Shown in pieces: positions 46,619 through 58,804 of a stretch of 64,000 nt of DNA; position 1 is the stretch's first letter, and each line of letters begins with the position of its first letter. The DNA is taken from assembly GCA_025526935.1 (NCBI GenBank), contig JAHLKD010000112.1, forward strand, positions 106,640 to 170,639. Reading direction: 5' to 3'. The notes under the pieces are model-generated. The model ran no database searches. It was not told the origin of the DNA and saw only the letters and a list, made by a program, of their open reading frames with translations. The translations under genes were made by a program, and so were the position numbers. This DNA comes from Cladochytrium replicatum. Lineage: Eukaryota; Chytridiomycota; Chytridiomycetes; Cladochytriales; Cladochytriaceae.

Positions 46619-46829
46619 GAATGGCATGGGGAGTGGCCCACCTGCTTTAAATTCCCATTTTTATTCTTTAGATGTTCCCGTTTACTTCCTTTCCAAATTC
46701 GCATCGCAAAACTACTTGATACTTTTCCAGAATAATCTTTCACAAGTTGTTTGCAATCTTGAATAAAACTGTTTATCACATCACATAATTTTTGAGGAAG
46801 GAGCGACAAACCAACCAGAGAAGAAAGCG

Positions 46830-47545
46830 ATGAAGGATAGCGGCGTTGGATCCGGAAGTCTGGCGTGCATCGTAACAACATGCCTCGGTGTTGGGTTGAC
46901 GGTCGCACTTGTTCACGATTCCAGAAGCACATCGCCGTTTACACTTGTGTGGTCGGAATAACTTTCTACTCGACATCGATAAGTTTGAGAAGCTTTCAAA
47001 AATGCTTTGAAATCGCACTGACCGACGTCACCAAGTTGAACTAGTTCTGGTAATGTTCATCTCACAAGAAAACTTGCCAATGGCAGCGGCGGTGCCTGGT
47101 GTATGGAACTAGGGAGGTTCCAAGTGTGTTGCAGTGTGGTTGACAGCCCTGCTATTTTCGCACGCTCTGGGTATCGCACAAGGGATTGATTGGTCAGATC
47201 CTTCTGTCAGTTACAGGTGCGACCACGAAATGAACTTCTGATGCAGTCGGAGCAGTTTACTGTTACTTCCTCATACTCATGGAGAGACTGGCAACAGTTC
47301 GCCTTCTGTTGGTATTCAGCACCACAGCATCATCGTTGTAGCAATGCACTGAAAAATTTCCATCCAAAAGCGCGAATCTTCAGAACACTCTACACACCCC
47401 GGTCTTCGTACTGGGCACTTCCCTGTTTGTTCAGATGCTGTTGTGCGCCTCATCTACTGAGTTCCACAATCTCAGACGCCAAAGCCCAGATAGTGATTCT
47501 GTGTAGTGCCACGATGATCTTTGGATCAATTATCGGAAGGTGTTT
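46830..47545 (+). pseudogene. Truncated paralogue of the seven-TM gene (copy 1)
   Basis: Starts with LACIVTTCLGVGLTVALVHD, matching the first TM of the intact gene at the same distance from ATG. Pieces in shifted frames follow: VYCYFLILMERLATVRLLL (intact: VYLYFLILMERLAAFRFLL) and FRTLYTPVFVLGTSLFVQML (intact: FQIIYTPIFILGTLLFLLML). Stops and frameshifts make it dead, and the C-terminal half is missing or displaced. Confidence 0.7.
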
Positions 47546-47726
47546 AGAATAATCAAGTAGAGGGTCGTGCCGAGATTAGATATTAGTTTAGGACTTTGAT
47601 TTGGATTAGCCTCATGACGAACGTTGCATCAATAGGTACGTAAATGACATCTCTTGGAAAATGTGCGATCCTAATGAACATTCAATATAAAGCTGAACCG
47701 TCGCGGATGTTGAAATTTTCTGCGGA

Positions 47727-48751
47727 ATGACTAGTCATTCTGTGGTAGAAACTTTCGTTCCGGACCTGGGGACTCCGATGTATGTACATATGTTCAGCTT
47801 ATTTCGTACTGGAGCATTGATGATCTCGGGCAGCACTCTACTTTGGCTTGCAGACTTTCTGGGCCACGTTACCCTTCCAGGTAATTGGTGTGGGAGAAGA
47901 AAAATTGATGGCAGGCGTTTCTGAATCGATTGCATTAGTATTAGTATACTACCTGGGTTTTGATGGAGAGAATGGCCGCCTTTTGTTTCCTATGGCCGTG
48001 CAAGGGAACCAGCAGGAGACACAAATGTTTGCCAATATTCAAAAAAACAACAACAGGGCGCTACTTTAAAGTTGTGCACATTGCCGTTTTCGTTCCAGGG
48101 TCGTTCACTTCCTGATAATTCAAGTGCCGAATGTTGTGGTCGTTGTGACCCACGCACACGTCTCACCATTGTCACTGGCCGTTCTCTGTGATCTTGTTGA
48201 ATGGAATCTTGCGGTTGCGTTGTGTCGGGAGTTCTTCTTTGAGCGCTGATGGACGCCGCGCACAGTACACTGAGTTTGAGGTGTGTGGGATTAACGGATT
48301 TCTGACTCCGCCGTACAGTTCTGGATTTTATGTTGGTAGTTACGAAGTACCAACCGTGTGGGGCCTGCCGTGCAGTCGAAAACGGCTGGTCATCACCATT
48401 TCAGTGGCCACAAAACCACGCGGACTCTTCACGACGTAGCAAACGCCGAACGCTGTTCCTGCTGGTCGCCTTGGTGACTGTAGATTTGATCGGACAATCT
48501 TTCTATTTTTGGCGCATCTCCCAGAAGTACAAAGAGTGAAAGGGTCTCTTCAGGTTAGTGTTGTTGGAGCATCCTGAATGAGGTATGGGCAATTTTGTTA
48601 TTGGTTTCTGTCGAAGGGAATTGCAAGGTCTAAAGTAGTGGGATTCCATATTGTGATCGCTTTGCTGTTTTTGGACTCTTTCAAGCAGATACTGGATCGA
48701 AATAATGCTTTGACTACGGAAAACACCAAGCCTTCCTTCGCGGATAGGTGA
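47727..48751 (+). pseudogene. Decayed paralogue of the seven-TM gene (copy 2, or the remainder of copy 1)
   Basis: The clearest pieces are LCDLVEWNLAVALCREFFFE (intact: SIIELALSIALCRTFFV), RRTLFLLVALVTVDLIGQSF (intact: RRTLLLFVAIVLADAAGVLF) and VGFHIVIALLFLDSFKQIL (intact: IAFHIMLALIFLESFKQIL). The left part (47727-48060) is open and hydrophobic but resembles the intact gene only weakly. Frames are broken between pieces. Confidence 0.6.
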
Positions 48752-49816
48752 TCCCGTGCACTTTGTCATCAGAGATTGCCTGCATAATATAAGATGACAA
48801 GCGCACACATCGCACTAGCACTGAGCCCTGTTATCGTCCACCTAGATCGCATATATCTATTTACCAGGTACCACATGTGGATTTGGAGTGGATTTTATAA
48901 ATATTTCTTCAGTTAGACTATCTTGATTTCTCTAATTAATCCCAAAAGGGATCACATCCAATCATAACCCAAATATGGTATGGCAGTTGCACTCTTCCCT
49001 CGAGCACTTCCCGGTCATGCAGGGAATCTTGTGGGCTGTGGAAGGGGGGGGGGGGGAGAGGAGGATGGATGGATGGCTGTTGTGGGTTGGGGAGTGATGA
49101 ATGCCAATCATTCATTCTCGTTGCATTAGAGCGGATGGACAGATTGTGATTGGGACAGTTAATTGAGCAATCCACCATGGTAAGTGAGTGCAATCTAGCG
49201 ATTCAACAGGTATTGATGGTTCTGATAGGTTCTCAGTATTCGATTGGGAGTGTCGAGCACAGTCCACTGAGCAGTCAGCGTTATGACACTGATCCTTTCC
49301 GGATACTGAGCCTTGGTGGATTGAATGATTGATGAGGAAGAATGCGAGCAAGTCAGTGGATGATTGTTGAGCGGACTTCTGGTCCTTGGTCTTGCGAGAT
49401 ACTACTGAACAGGTTCGTTTTAGGTCAATTTTGGGTGCTTCAAGTGACTTTGATGTGGAATGGAGTTGGACGATTGATTGGACAACTCGTTGGGTCGAAT
49501 GGATCAGTGATTGACGCTCGACAGCAAATCGGGACAGTCTACGACATTTTAGTGGTGATCAATACTTCTTTTGGACAGCATCTCAGCGATCTATCACACC
49601 GATTCCCTTCAAGAGTGGATTTTTGTTTTTGGCCCGGATCAGCACACCGGCGGCAGTCCTAATATTTTCTGTCCCTCCAAGCGATCATCCGCAGCAATGT
49701 TACCATATATGGATGGACTTTGTGTGGCTTCGTTCACCGTGTGGGTCAACACGACTGCGCCAGTCGACCCGTTCAACCTTCATTCCGCCTTCCCTTCGTT
49801 TAGATCCACACTGAAA
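48752..49816. other. 1-kb gap with a 13-nt poly-G run
   Basis: No gene with support. A G13 tract lies at 49044-49056. The right end should hold the promoter of the large disordered protein. Confidence 0.45.
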
Positions 49817-52800
49817 ATGGACAGCAATCATCTTGCTGCGTGCGTCCACCAGCCCAGGAGAGCGGCTACCACTGCAAGACGGGCAATCGCTGTCTCGGAA
49901 TCGTCGACACGTACAAAGAAATCAACTGCGACACCACCACAACCCGCTTCCACCCCGCGATCTTCGTCAAGGAGGTCCAGACTCGCCACTCCACTATCAT
50001 CGTCGTTTCCATCCACCAACCAGGCAAGTACTGTGGTCGATTCTGTATACACAAAGCAGGTTCAAGCCCCACAATTGTGGTCTACACAATGTGGGACACC
50101 TGCTTCAATCGCCAGGCCAGCTTCAAGACAAATTCCCACAACAAAACAACATTCTCAGGACGGAAGACCTGTGAAGAATGAGGTCAGAGAACCACAACTT
50201 CAGGATGTCAAAGAAGAATTAAAATCGCACGAAACTGCGCAAGAACTCAGTCCGTTAGTCTCCACAAAACAAGGTATACCTAATTGTTTGACACACGAAA
50301 AGCAAGGCAAGAGACTTAAAATTCCATGACCTTTTCAGAATCTCCGTTATTTTCTGCTGTGCTCTCTTCCCCTACTCCTCCAAAAATGTCGTTCCCCCCT
50401 ACCACTTCCGCGTCTGTTGGCAAGGAAAATCTCGAAGTCCCGAATTTGCCTGCAAGGCCTAAGCGTCTCAGGACAACAAGCCAGAGCTCAGGAACGCTTC
50501 ATGCCTCCCCGTCACGCGATCATTCGGATTCTCGTGGGCGAACCATGTCCGTTGGTGATGTTGCACGGCACAGGATCAGCAATAACCCGTAAGGCAATGA
50601 TCCGAGTATGGCTCAAACAGATTCTTACCATGCATTTCAATTTGTCTGAAACGAACCTGACCAACGACTGGCCTCGGGAATCCTTGTTATATCCAGACAT
50701 GGTTCACTATTTGTCAACGATCGACCTGTCAACAAGCCTTCGTTCATTCAATCTTCTTTAACCGAGGGCATACTTTCCATTGAAGGGACTATTCCACTCT
50801 CGTCGATGGTCGAAGAATTCAACCTTACTCCACAAACACCTCCGAGGCTCAACTCACCTGCTGCATCGCCGGCGGCTGCACGTCGCCGTAATTTCTCTTC
50901 TGCACACCGGCCGTCCCTTCACCTTCAGTTCCGACCCAACCCCGATCCTGGAGCACCAAGCAGCCACTTGGACACTGAAGACTTCATCACATCGCCCATT
51001 TACTCAACTGCTCTCGTGGGAAAATTCTTTTCTTCTCCTAAGCGAGATTCAACTACCCACCATGAAGCCTCAACTCTGTCACTCACTCTTTCTCGCAATT
51101 CTTCACCCAATCCCCGTTCTCGTGGAGACCGTCTACCTTTGTCCGTGGGAACAACCCGCTCTAGGCACTATCGTCACTCTCCCATGATGGCCATGGAAAC
51201 GCAGCACCATTTCTTATCTTCACCAGCGCATCCCGCACAGTCTGCGTTTCCCACCTTCTTCTCGTCTCCACCTCGATTCAGTCAAAATAGTGCTGGTCAC
51301 AGAGGCGTAGGTATCACCATGCGGTTTGGAAGCCGAGCAGCGACCGAAGTTGGAGAGCATGATGGATTGTTGGACCCTATGTTTGCCGTCGATGTCGAAT
51401 CACTTTCGCTCATTTTTGATTCCGGGCGAAGCGCAACATCATGTGTTGGTGGAGATCACGGGGACATGAACGCTCGAGAAGATCCATTGGCATTAGAGAG
51501 AAGCTTGCTGTTGCTTGATGATGACGAGGAAGAGAAAGTTGATTATTCATGGCCCAGCGACCAAGTGGACGAAGCGGCGGTTCATTCAGACACGATGCAC
51601 GAGGACATTGAAATCAATGACATGGTTCGTTTCAGCACTTACTCCATTCTTTCCCGTTCTTATTCCTTTCCTAATTGATCAGATGTTTGGAGCAAGCGAA
51701 ATCGGGGTGCACATCCCATTAACGAGTGGTGAATACGAGGCAGAGTCGTTCTACACTGTTCCAGGCAACGCATTTACGGGCGAGAGAATGAATCAAGATT
51801 GTGATGTGAATGCTCTGAACTTTGTCGACGGCGATATTGACGGATTGCTCTCTGGGTCCGGGTGCGAACCGGTTACAGTTGTTTCACTTCCGGATCTTGA
51901 GGAAGAAGAGTTTGACCCCAAGGCGGAAGCGACGATGGAAACGACTGTTGTCTCTGTCGAATTGGAGAGGGCGACTGACGCCTCCGTTGATCCAATGGCC
52001 GAAGAGACCAAAGTTGAAGTAGCTATCCGAAAGGAGCTTACGACACCTGAGCCTGTTACGCCAGTTTCCAAAGAAAGCACAATGGTGGGAAGGAAGAGAG
52101 ATGTAAGCACGGATTCCAGAAAGGGAGAGACAGCTGCAGGGGACCCGAGTATGAGTAGGTTGAGGAGGAGTGCTCGTGCAGCGGCTGCGGTCAAAAAGGG
52201 GGGCCGTGGTCGAAGGGAGGAGACGCCAGTGTTGGAGGATCGAACCAACACTCGACGTGGTGGGCCGAAGGAGAAGGCGAAGGCAACTGGAGGAAAGAAG
52301 CGCAAGGGTCGAGTTGATTATGAGGAGACGACAGAGGCGGAGCAGGTTGCGACGGCGAGGAAAGGAAGCGATCCAAACGAGACAGCCGAACTCCGTCGAA
52401 AGAGGCAAAAGAAGGAGAAGGCGACACCCGTAAGTTTGAGGATCACGCCCGCTGCCGCTGCGGCGGCGGCGGCGGCAGCAGCAGCTTCATCCAGTGTGTC
52501 GTCGACTCCTGGAAATACCAAGATCACGCCGGCGGCAGCGGCGGCAGCAGCAGCAGCAATGGAAGCCGCTGTATCCGGTGACTTGGATGAGGACGATGTG
52601 GCGGTCGGTTCGGGGTCTTTCCAACGCGAGGAGATCAAACTCTCGCAAGGGGGCGACTTTTTGAGCATGAGCGGTGCATTTGGTATCGGCGATCCGGCAG
52701 GTGGGCAAGCATCAGTTGCAGCAGCAGCGGCCGCGGCGATGGCAGCGGCGATCTCAACGTATGGACCAGAGTCATTCGAGATGTACCAACATCTTGCAGT

Positions 52801-53047
52801 AGCAGCAGCAGCAGCGGGACTGTACGCAGATCCGACCGGTGGGCTGAACCCAGCATTGGTTGCGGGGATGTTGAACCCAGCAGCGTCACCGCCTCCGGGT
52901 ACGCCTGCGGCCAGCGCGAACGCTGGACCTGACAGCGCAGAGAGTGGGAGCGCGAAGAAGAGACGGCGTGGTGGGGGAGGGGGAGGTAAGGGAGTTGGAG
53001 CGGATGGAAAGCGGAGATGGGTATGGGTCAATTATCAACAGCCATGA
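49817..53047 (+). CDS. Large disordered, probably nuclear protein, unrecognised
   Basis: Four exons (49817-50273, 50339-50588, 50697-51624, 51683-53047) give 999 aa. No folded domain is evident. The N-terminus is Ser/Thr/Pro/Arg-rich; the middle holds many SP and TP sites (for example TPQTPPRLNSPAASP), suggesting proline-directed phosphorylation. Then come acidic stretches (LLLLDDDEEEKVDYSW) and basic nuclear-signal-like clusters, including KKGGRGRREE with an AT-hook-like GRGR core, and KKRKGRVDYEE. There are four Ala tracts and a Gly-rich basic C-terminus ending KRRWVWVNYQQP. The tail WVWVNYQQP is unusual and might be a peptide-docking motif. DNA or chromatin binding is inferred only from composition. 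Confidence 0.75.
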
Positions 53048-53387
53048 TCCATTTTAGAAAGTGTCTCGTCGAATGATTGATTAGGTTTCCAGTAGTTTTT
53101 CTTCCTTTTAATTTTCCGGGTTGAGAGGTTCACTGAAACGGACTTGCAGCACAAACGTTTCGTTCAGCGCCGGTCTCCCATTATTATTAATTAGCTATTA
53201 TGAATCAGATTCTATCATTATATACTCGTGAAGCCATTCGTCCATTCCCACAATTCCCACACTGATCTGCCAGCGGCGTGTCTGAGTCTGGGTCCGACAC
53301 CGTGGGCACGTGTACATCGATTGATTTTACGGCACACTAGTGACGATTCCGCGTTCAATTGGGACAACCTTTGGTTTTTGATTTGGG
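53048..53387. other. Intergenic, nothing recognised
   Basis: Between two plus-strand genes; AT-rich, no gene. Confidence 0.5.
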
Positions 53388-55106
53388 ATGAAAGAACTCG
53401 CCTTACCGGCTGCTGTGCTGCTTGCTATGGCTGCCCAGTCGGCTGTCGCCCAGTCCACCGCCTGCTTCGCTGCCTCGGGAACAACAATCTGCGACGTCTG
53501 GTCCTCATACCAGTCACGCTCGTTCTCCGGTCTCTTCACCACAGTCCCCCAGCTCGACGCTTACGTCCGTGAACAGACGCCTCTCAGCTCAAACTATACT
53601 GCCTTCTTTGCTGCAAAGTACCAGTGTCCCGGCTTGACGACCGCAGTGTCGAACCAGATGCGTTACCAGGCTACGCTTTTCTGCGGTTTGGTCTTTGACA
53701 TTGGCTCAGAAGCCAACTGTGCGGCCGGCTCTCCCCAGGTCTGCAGGACGCCCTTCTTGACGGCTTACAACGCTGTCAATGCCACATTCAGAAACACGGC
53801 TTACTGTGCGGCCTCGCCTGCGGCTGCCCAGCTCACCGCCAGGAACACCCTCTTCACAAACTTGAACCACATGATGGGAAGGCTGCCCGCTTCCGATGCA
53901 GCGTCCTGCATCAAAGCGGTTTCTGCAGAAGCAAGCACTTGCGGTGAGACCACACGAAGAACGTCATGGTAAAATAGCTGATTTGCCCCTTTTTTTGTAG
54001 GATTCGCAACGGCCGCTCAAAAGACGACTTACTGTGCGTCGAACGCAAGCGAAGTTTGCTGTGGAGGAACAGGTACCGGAGGCACTGGAAATGGTGGTGG
54101 TTCAACGGGTGGTACCACGACTACTGGCGGTTCTGGTTCGGGTGGACCCACATCCGCTGCGGGTGGTGATGGGTCGGTCGTCACAGCCGCTACCCATTCC
54201 CCGACCGGAGCTGCAAACTCTCAGAACAGCGGGTACACCCAGCCGGGCGGTTTCCAGTTCACCACTCCCGTCATCGTCGGAATCGCTGCCGGAGGCGCTG
54301 TGCTTATCGGCGGCATCATCCTCATCGCCCTTCTCGTCGGACGTCGTAAGCGGAACGCTGACCAGAGCTCGATGAGCAAGAAAGGTGATGCGACTGCAAC
54401 CTTCCCTCGTGGCGGCGGACCGTTGAACGGCAACAGCAACGCTTATGCCGCAAAGATGCAACAGAAGGGTGTCGGTGCTGGTGCGTTCGCCGGTGGTGGT
54501 GGTGCTGCTGCTGGAATGTTCAGCAATGCTTCTCAGCAGCAGAAATCTACCCCTCCGCCTCCGCAGCCTCTCACCCCCGGTATCGGAAACGCGCCAAACG
54601 AAGGCATGGCCATCTCGGAAACAATGGAGGTCGTCTACAACTACGTTCCCAACCTCAACGACGAAATTTACCTGTATGTCGGAGACCCCGTCATTGTCAA
54701 ATGCAAGTTCGACGACGGCTGGGCGTTCGGATTCAACATGACCACAAAGATGGAGGGTAGCTTCCCGTTGGCGTGCCTCGCGGCTTACAACGGTGGTCAG
54801 CGGCCCCCACAGCAGCAGCAACAGCAGCAGCAGCAGCAGCAGAAGAAGAAGGACTACAAGAAACGTCAGAGCTCGTTGTATGGTGTGCCGGACGGCTTGA
54901 AGAACGGAAGCGAGTGGGGACGGGATAGCCAGGCGTATGGCGGGTTCCACGGACAGCAGCAGGACTCGAGGTACACACAGTACACGGAGAAGACGGACCC
55001 GAGGTACACCCAGTACACTGATGCGACGAGAGACCCGCGATACACGCAGTACACGGATCAGAGCAGGATGACACATATGACCCACTACAACAACCCCAGC
55101 AGGTAG
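53388..55106 (+). CDS. Single-pass membrane protein with cytoplasmic SH3 domain
   Basis: Two exons (53388-53943, 54001-55106) give 553 aa. A signal peptide (ALPAAVLLAMAAQSAVAQ) precedes a Cys-containing extracellular domain (about 22-210), then a Gly/Ser/Thr-rich stalk. One TM helix follows near residues 283-308 (VIVGIAAGGAVLIGGIILIA) with a stop-transfer GRRKR. The cytoplasmic part has Gly-rich and Pro-rich linkers and an SH3 domain (about 405-465; AISETMEVVYNYVPNLNDEI, VGDPVIVKCKFDDGWAFGFN, GSFPLACL). It ends with a poly-Gln run and three RYTQYT repeats. The layout resembles fungal wall-sensor or polarity proteins of the Sho1/Fus1 kind, but with one TM. The ligand is unknown. Confidence 0.85.
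54951..55068 (+). repeat. Coding RYTQYT repeats in the SH3 protein tail
   Basis: The protein tail contains SRYTQYTEKTD, PRYTQYTDATRD and PRYTQYTDQS, three close copies with regularly spaced tyrosines. Confidence 0.85.
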
Positions 55107-56000
55107 ACGAGTTTTGGGCGGATCGATGCGGGTGGTTGTGACAACATTTGGCACAGTCCATTCGCTATATGTGAGATGTGGTAGATAGATATCTTGTTTG
55201 GGGCTGAATTTTTGTGTGCATGTCCGGTACGTGTCTTTTCTTTTCATTGCCAATTCCTTTTGCCTGTTGTTTTGCTTTTTTTTTTGTTTGCCTGGCTGCA
55301 TCTACTCCTTTTATATTCCCACCTGCCTTGAAGATGTGTCTACATTTGGTCCCAAAGTTCCGCTGCATAGATTCACTTGGGATCACCGAGTCTTTCAAAG
55401 TCTCTATTCACCTCTGACAATATACAATTTTTACAAAGATTCTCGTTTGCTTTATTTTAGAACCCGCTTGGCTTAACTTAATTAGGGAATGAGTTTGTGG
55501 ATTATTACATAAAATATTCTCATGCTTTTTTCCAAGATGTTTTGGCAACATCTGCATGGACTGATATCATCGACCGCACCGCCTAGAACAGCAGCACAAA
55601 CCCATTAAGTCTGGTTGAACGGGAACAAAATAGTATTGTCGGTGGGAGAAGCCTTAAAAGGAGTTGTCCGAATTGAGGATTGTACCAGCAGGCAGGTTTG
55701 TGGGGGTGACGCAGACAGCCAATCGGCGGACTCTGTCTGACTGGATCAGAGGTGAGCCAGCAGTGTAACTCATTGCTGAGATGACCATAGCCCAAAACAA
55801 AGATGTTTAGGGTGTCCAATCAAAAAAACAACAAACGTGCAGCTTCATCCGCACGAACGATTCCAACTTCATAAGTGCCATCAACTATTTGGAAACAGGA
55901 AACAAAGCATACAAAGTACAAACAGCGAGAACAGTACAACAGTAAGAAGTTTCTGGGCAGCCAAACGAAGGTCACAAACGCACAGTAAGCAGTCGCACTA
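55107..56000. other. Convergent 3' gap
   Basis: SH3 gene (plus) and CBS/PB1 gene (minus) end here. T-rich and A-rich tracts, no gene seen. Confidence 0.5.
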
Positions 56001-58182
56001 CTATCGTGTGAGCCGGTTCACTGCAACGATTGCAGCGACAACGATGGTAGCAGAGATGGCAACGTTCACAGCGATTGGAGCCTCTTTCAGGAAATCAACT
56101 ACCGGATTTCCCGCCGCCTTTGCAACTGTCAGATCGCGTTCCTTGACCTGCTTCGACGTTGTGGTCTGCACGACCCAACCCGACGTATCCTGCGACTGTG
56201 CTGCAGCCGGAGCACCGCCAGCACCTTCTTCTACATTGTTCGGCTCACCAAGGTACAGCATCAGTTTGGTCCATCCCAACCGTCTTGACAACGAGACCGC
56301 CTCCTCCAGGTCGTGATTTGAGTGGATCACGATTACATCGCCTTCATCGTCGACGTAGCTCACGCGCTCGGTCACCATCGCTGTTGGAGCATAGTTCACG
56401 CGAACGCCCGTCTTACTGTATACGATGTCCGCGAGCTCACGCAGTGCGTGTGGTGAGTCGGGGTTTAAGCCGAAACGGAAAACCTTGCCCGTTCGACCGT
56501 CACGCATTTTGAATGCAAATTGGGAGATCTCTGAAGGAGCTGGACCGCCATGTTGGGAAAGGAGATCTTCTGGGACAGTGACCATGCCACCGGTGGCGGG
56601 AGTTATGTTGCCGCCGTAACGAAGGACGGGGATGTGCGGCTCCCCTTGGACTGAGGGAGACCGTGCTCCACCGTACCCTGATGCAACGTAGGTGTGCGAA
56701 ACCACTGACGGGGCAATCGCACCAGGACCGTGGTCGGAAACGAGAGAGTGACGGTCGGATTGGTCATCATTTGCAGACCCGGCGAAAGTTGAGTTCCAGA
56801 AACGGTTCCACATAGGTCCTTCAGTTTCACCAGCCGTATCTTTGCTGACCTGTAGAAATTGTTTAGAAACCCCGCATAATCAGTGGGATGATTTACCAAG
56901 TAGTTCAACATGGCGATCGTTAGTTGCAGCACGTCAACGAGACCAGCTGGGACGCCGCCATCGACCACAGGCAGGTGTAGATAGTGGCCGACTGCAATAA
57001 TTAAATTTCAGCAGCAGCAAAACAAAGTCAACAAGGACGATCTCACCATGGAGTTTCTTCAGCGCATCCAAAATCGATGAGTCAACGTTGACAGTATCTG
57101 GATGAGGCGTCTAAAGAATGCCGAATGAATTTAACAGTTGATGAGGAAATCATTAAACGACCTACCATAACTCGCACCACTGAGGTGGTCTCGGGGTTAA
57201 GCCCCGCAGCAACCACACGGAGCACAATATCTTTCGTCGTAAAGATTCCACCAAGCTTCTCATCTCCCTCGATAGTGTTGAGGACCAGGACCGCAGTTGC
57301 GTGAATGTCTTTCATGACGCGGGCTGCCTCGCTAACGGTTGCACGGATGCCAACTTCGGGCAAATCATCATGACCGTTCTCGACAGCAATTTTGGACAAC
57401 ACGGAAGACAGGTCGGGGCAGGCATGCTGGATACGCATCTGGCCGACGTGTTCTGAGGCGAGAGTTCCACGACGCTCGAGCACCTCCATAGCCTGAACGA
57501 TTCCCTGGTCCTCATTGACTTTCCGCTCAAGGTCGTCCAAACGTTCAAACACGCACTTTGTGATGTCGAGAAGTCCCACCACGTTTGAGGTAACCGAGCG
57601 TTCCGAGAAAGCGTCATCGACATCCCCATCGAGATCATCCGAAATATCCGTAATGACCGGAAGGTGGCGGAACTTGCGCTCAACCATAATATTGAGGGCT
57701 TCATTTCGGTTGCCCTTGTCATACACAGAAATAGGGTTTGGGGTCATAACCTGTGCGACGGTTGTAACTCGCACATCCAAACCCTCCGCGACAACCCTGT
57801 AAGCGATATCCTTGTCGGTCAAGATTCCCGAGAGCTGTCCGTCCTCGTTAATGGCAAGCACGGCATCTGCACGCTTTGCAGCCATGAGTTGGGCGGCTTG
57901 AACAATGCGCGCTGTCTCGAGAACTGTGATGGCTGGTGCGGGCTTGAGAGAAGACACTGTCCCGCTTTTCGTTTTCGAGCGAGAGTTACCGGCAGCGTTT
58001 GTGCTGGAGCGACGAGCGGAGGTCTTTTTCGCCAGCTCTTGCTCCACTTTCTTGCGGATGGCATCGTCGCGACGTTTGTTTCGACTGCGAGCGTCGGTAC
58101 CGCCTGCCGTACTTGACATTGTCGATGGCGCACCAACCATCGACAGAGGGCGAGCGCTTCGTTGATTCTGTGGGGATTCCAT
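56001..58182 (-). CDS. Tail-anchored CBS-repeat and PB1 domain protein (S. pombe Mug70-like)
   Basis: Four exons (57166-58182, 57047-57110, 56897-56991, 56001-56849) give 674 aa. A basic N-terminus is followed by four CBS motifs (about 80-385), seen as LMAAKRADAVLAINEDGQLS then GILTDKDIAYRVVA, RHLPVITD, DIHATAVLVLN then GIFTTKDIVLRVVAAGL, and HYLHLPVVDG. CBS pairs bind adenosine nucleotides. A PB1 domain lies near 500-600 (FAFKMRDGRTGKVFRFGLNP, YVDDEGDVIVIHSNHDLEEA, an OPCA-like acidic motif), expected to mediate heterodimers. The C-terminus is one hydrophobic helix (IAVNVAISATIVVAAIVAVN) with a short basic end, so it is a predicted tail-anchored protein. CBS-PB1 fusions are known in fungi; the partner is unknown. 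Confidence 0.9.
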
Positions 58183-58737
58183 GACAGGTAGTCTAGTCTT
58201 TTAGTATGTAGGGAGAGCGGACGGGACTTCCGGCAGGAGAACAAGTCAAAGCCAGACGACGTGCACCTCCAGAGACTCCAAACGTTTAACGTTTGGGTGG
58301 CGAGAACTTTGAAGCGAGTTAAAAATAGAAGTTTTAGAAAATATTGAAATACATACTTAAAGGCAGTTTTGTTTAATCAGAGGGCTTGATCAATACTACT
58401 ACATCTTCTTTAACGAGTTTATGGTTGCACCAATTCGAAGATCAGAAAAGATTTTGTTTTCTTGATGAAGAAAGAATCCCACATTCCAAGACCCCGTCAG
58501 CCCTTCGAGAATACAGTCCTTTTTTGTATGGCGGATCCCGTCCGCGTCGAAAATGCAGTTTTTTTTTTGTACGGAGAGGATCCCGTCTGAGCTTTTCCAC
58601 CTACATCACCCATCCCACTGCGTATCCAGCGTTTTGTGATTTCAAAGTGCTCCATCCACCCCATATATTTCTTTTGATGATACAGTACTACATCCATCGA
58701 CATCAACTCTCCTTTCTGTACCAGGAGGTGAGGTAGC
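58183..58737. other. Start of subtelomeric region; imperfect 60-bp duplication
   Basis: Promoter of the CBS/PB1 gene on the left. At about 58513-58590 a segment GCAGTCC/GCAGTTT plus T-run, TGTA and GGATCCCGTC occurs twice in tandem (first near 58513-58543, second near 58552-58590). No gene. Confidence 0.5.
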
Positions 58738-58804
58738 TACGACGCGTTTTATTTGCCACGGACGGACGGTGCAACGCGTTTTTATTACCCACGGACATTC
58801 AACC
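58738..58804 (+). repeat. Degenerate 33-bp repeats, left of the OrsD-like gene
   Basis: Units with GGACGGACGGTGC at 58760 and GGACATTCAACC at 58793 are 33 bases apart and share the spacer AACGCGTTTTTATTA with the array at 61378-61522. They are in the same orientation as that array, about 2.6 kb away. Confidence 0.75.

Noticed and set aside
52318-53031. 237-codon minus-strand frame
   Set aside because: Antisense to Ala-tract coding sequence of the large disordered protein.
54102-55301. 399-codon minus-strand frame
   Set aside because: Antisense shadow of the SH3 membrane protein; Leu tracts come from the reverse of CAG repeats.
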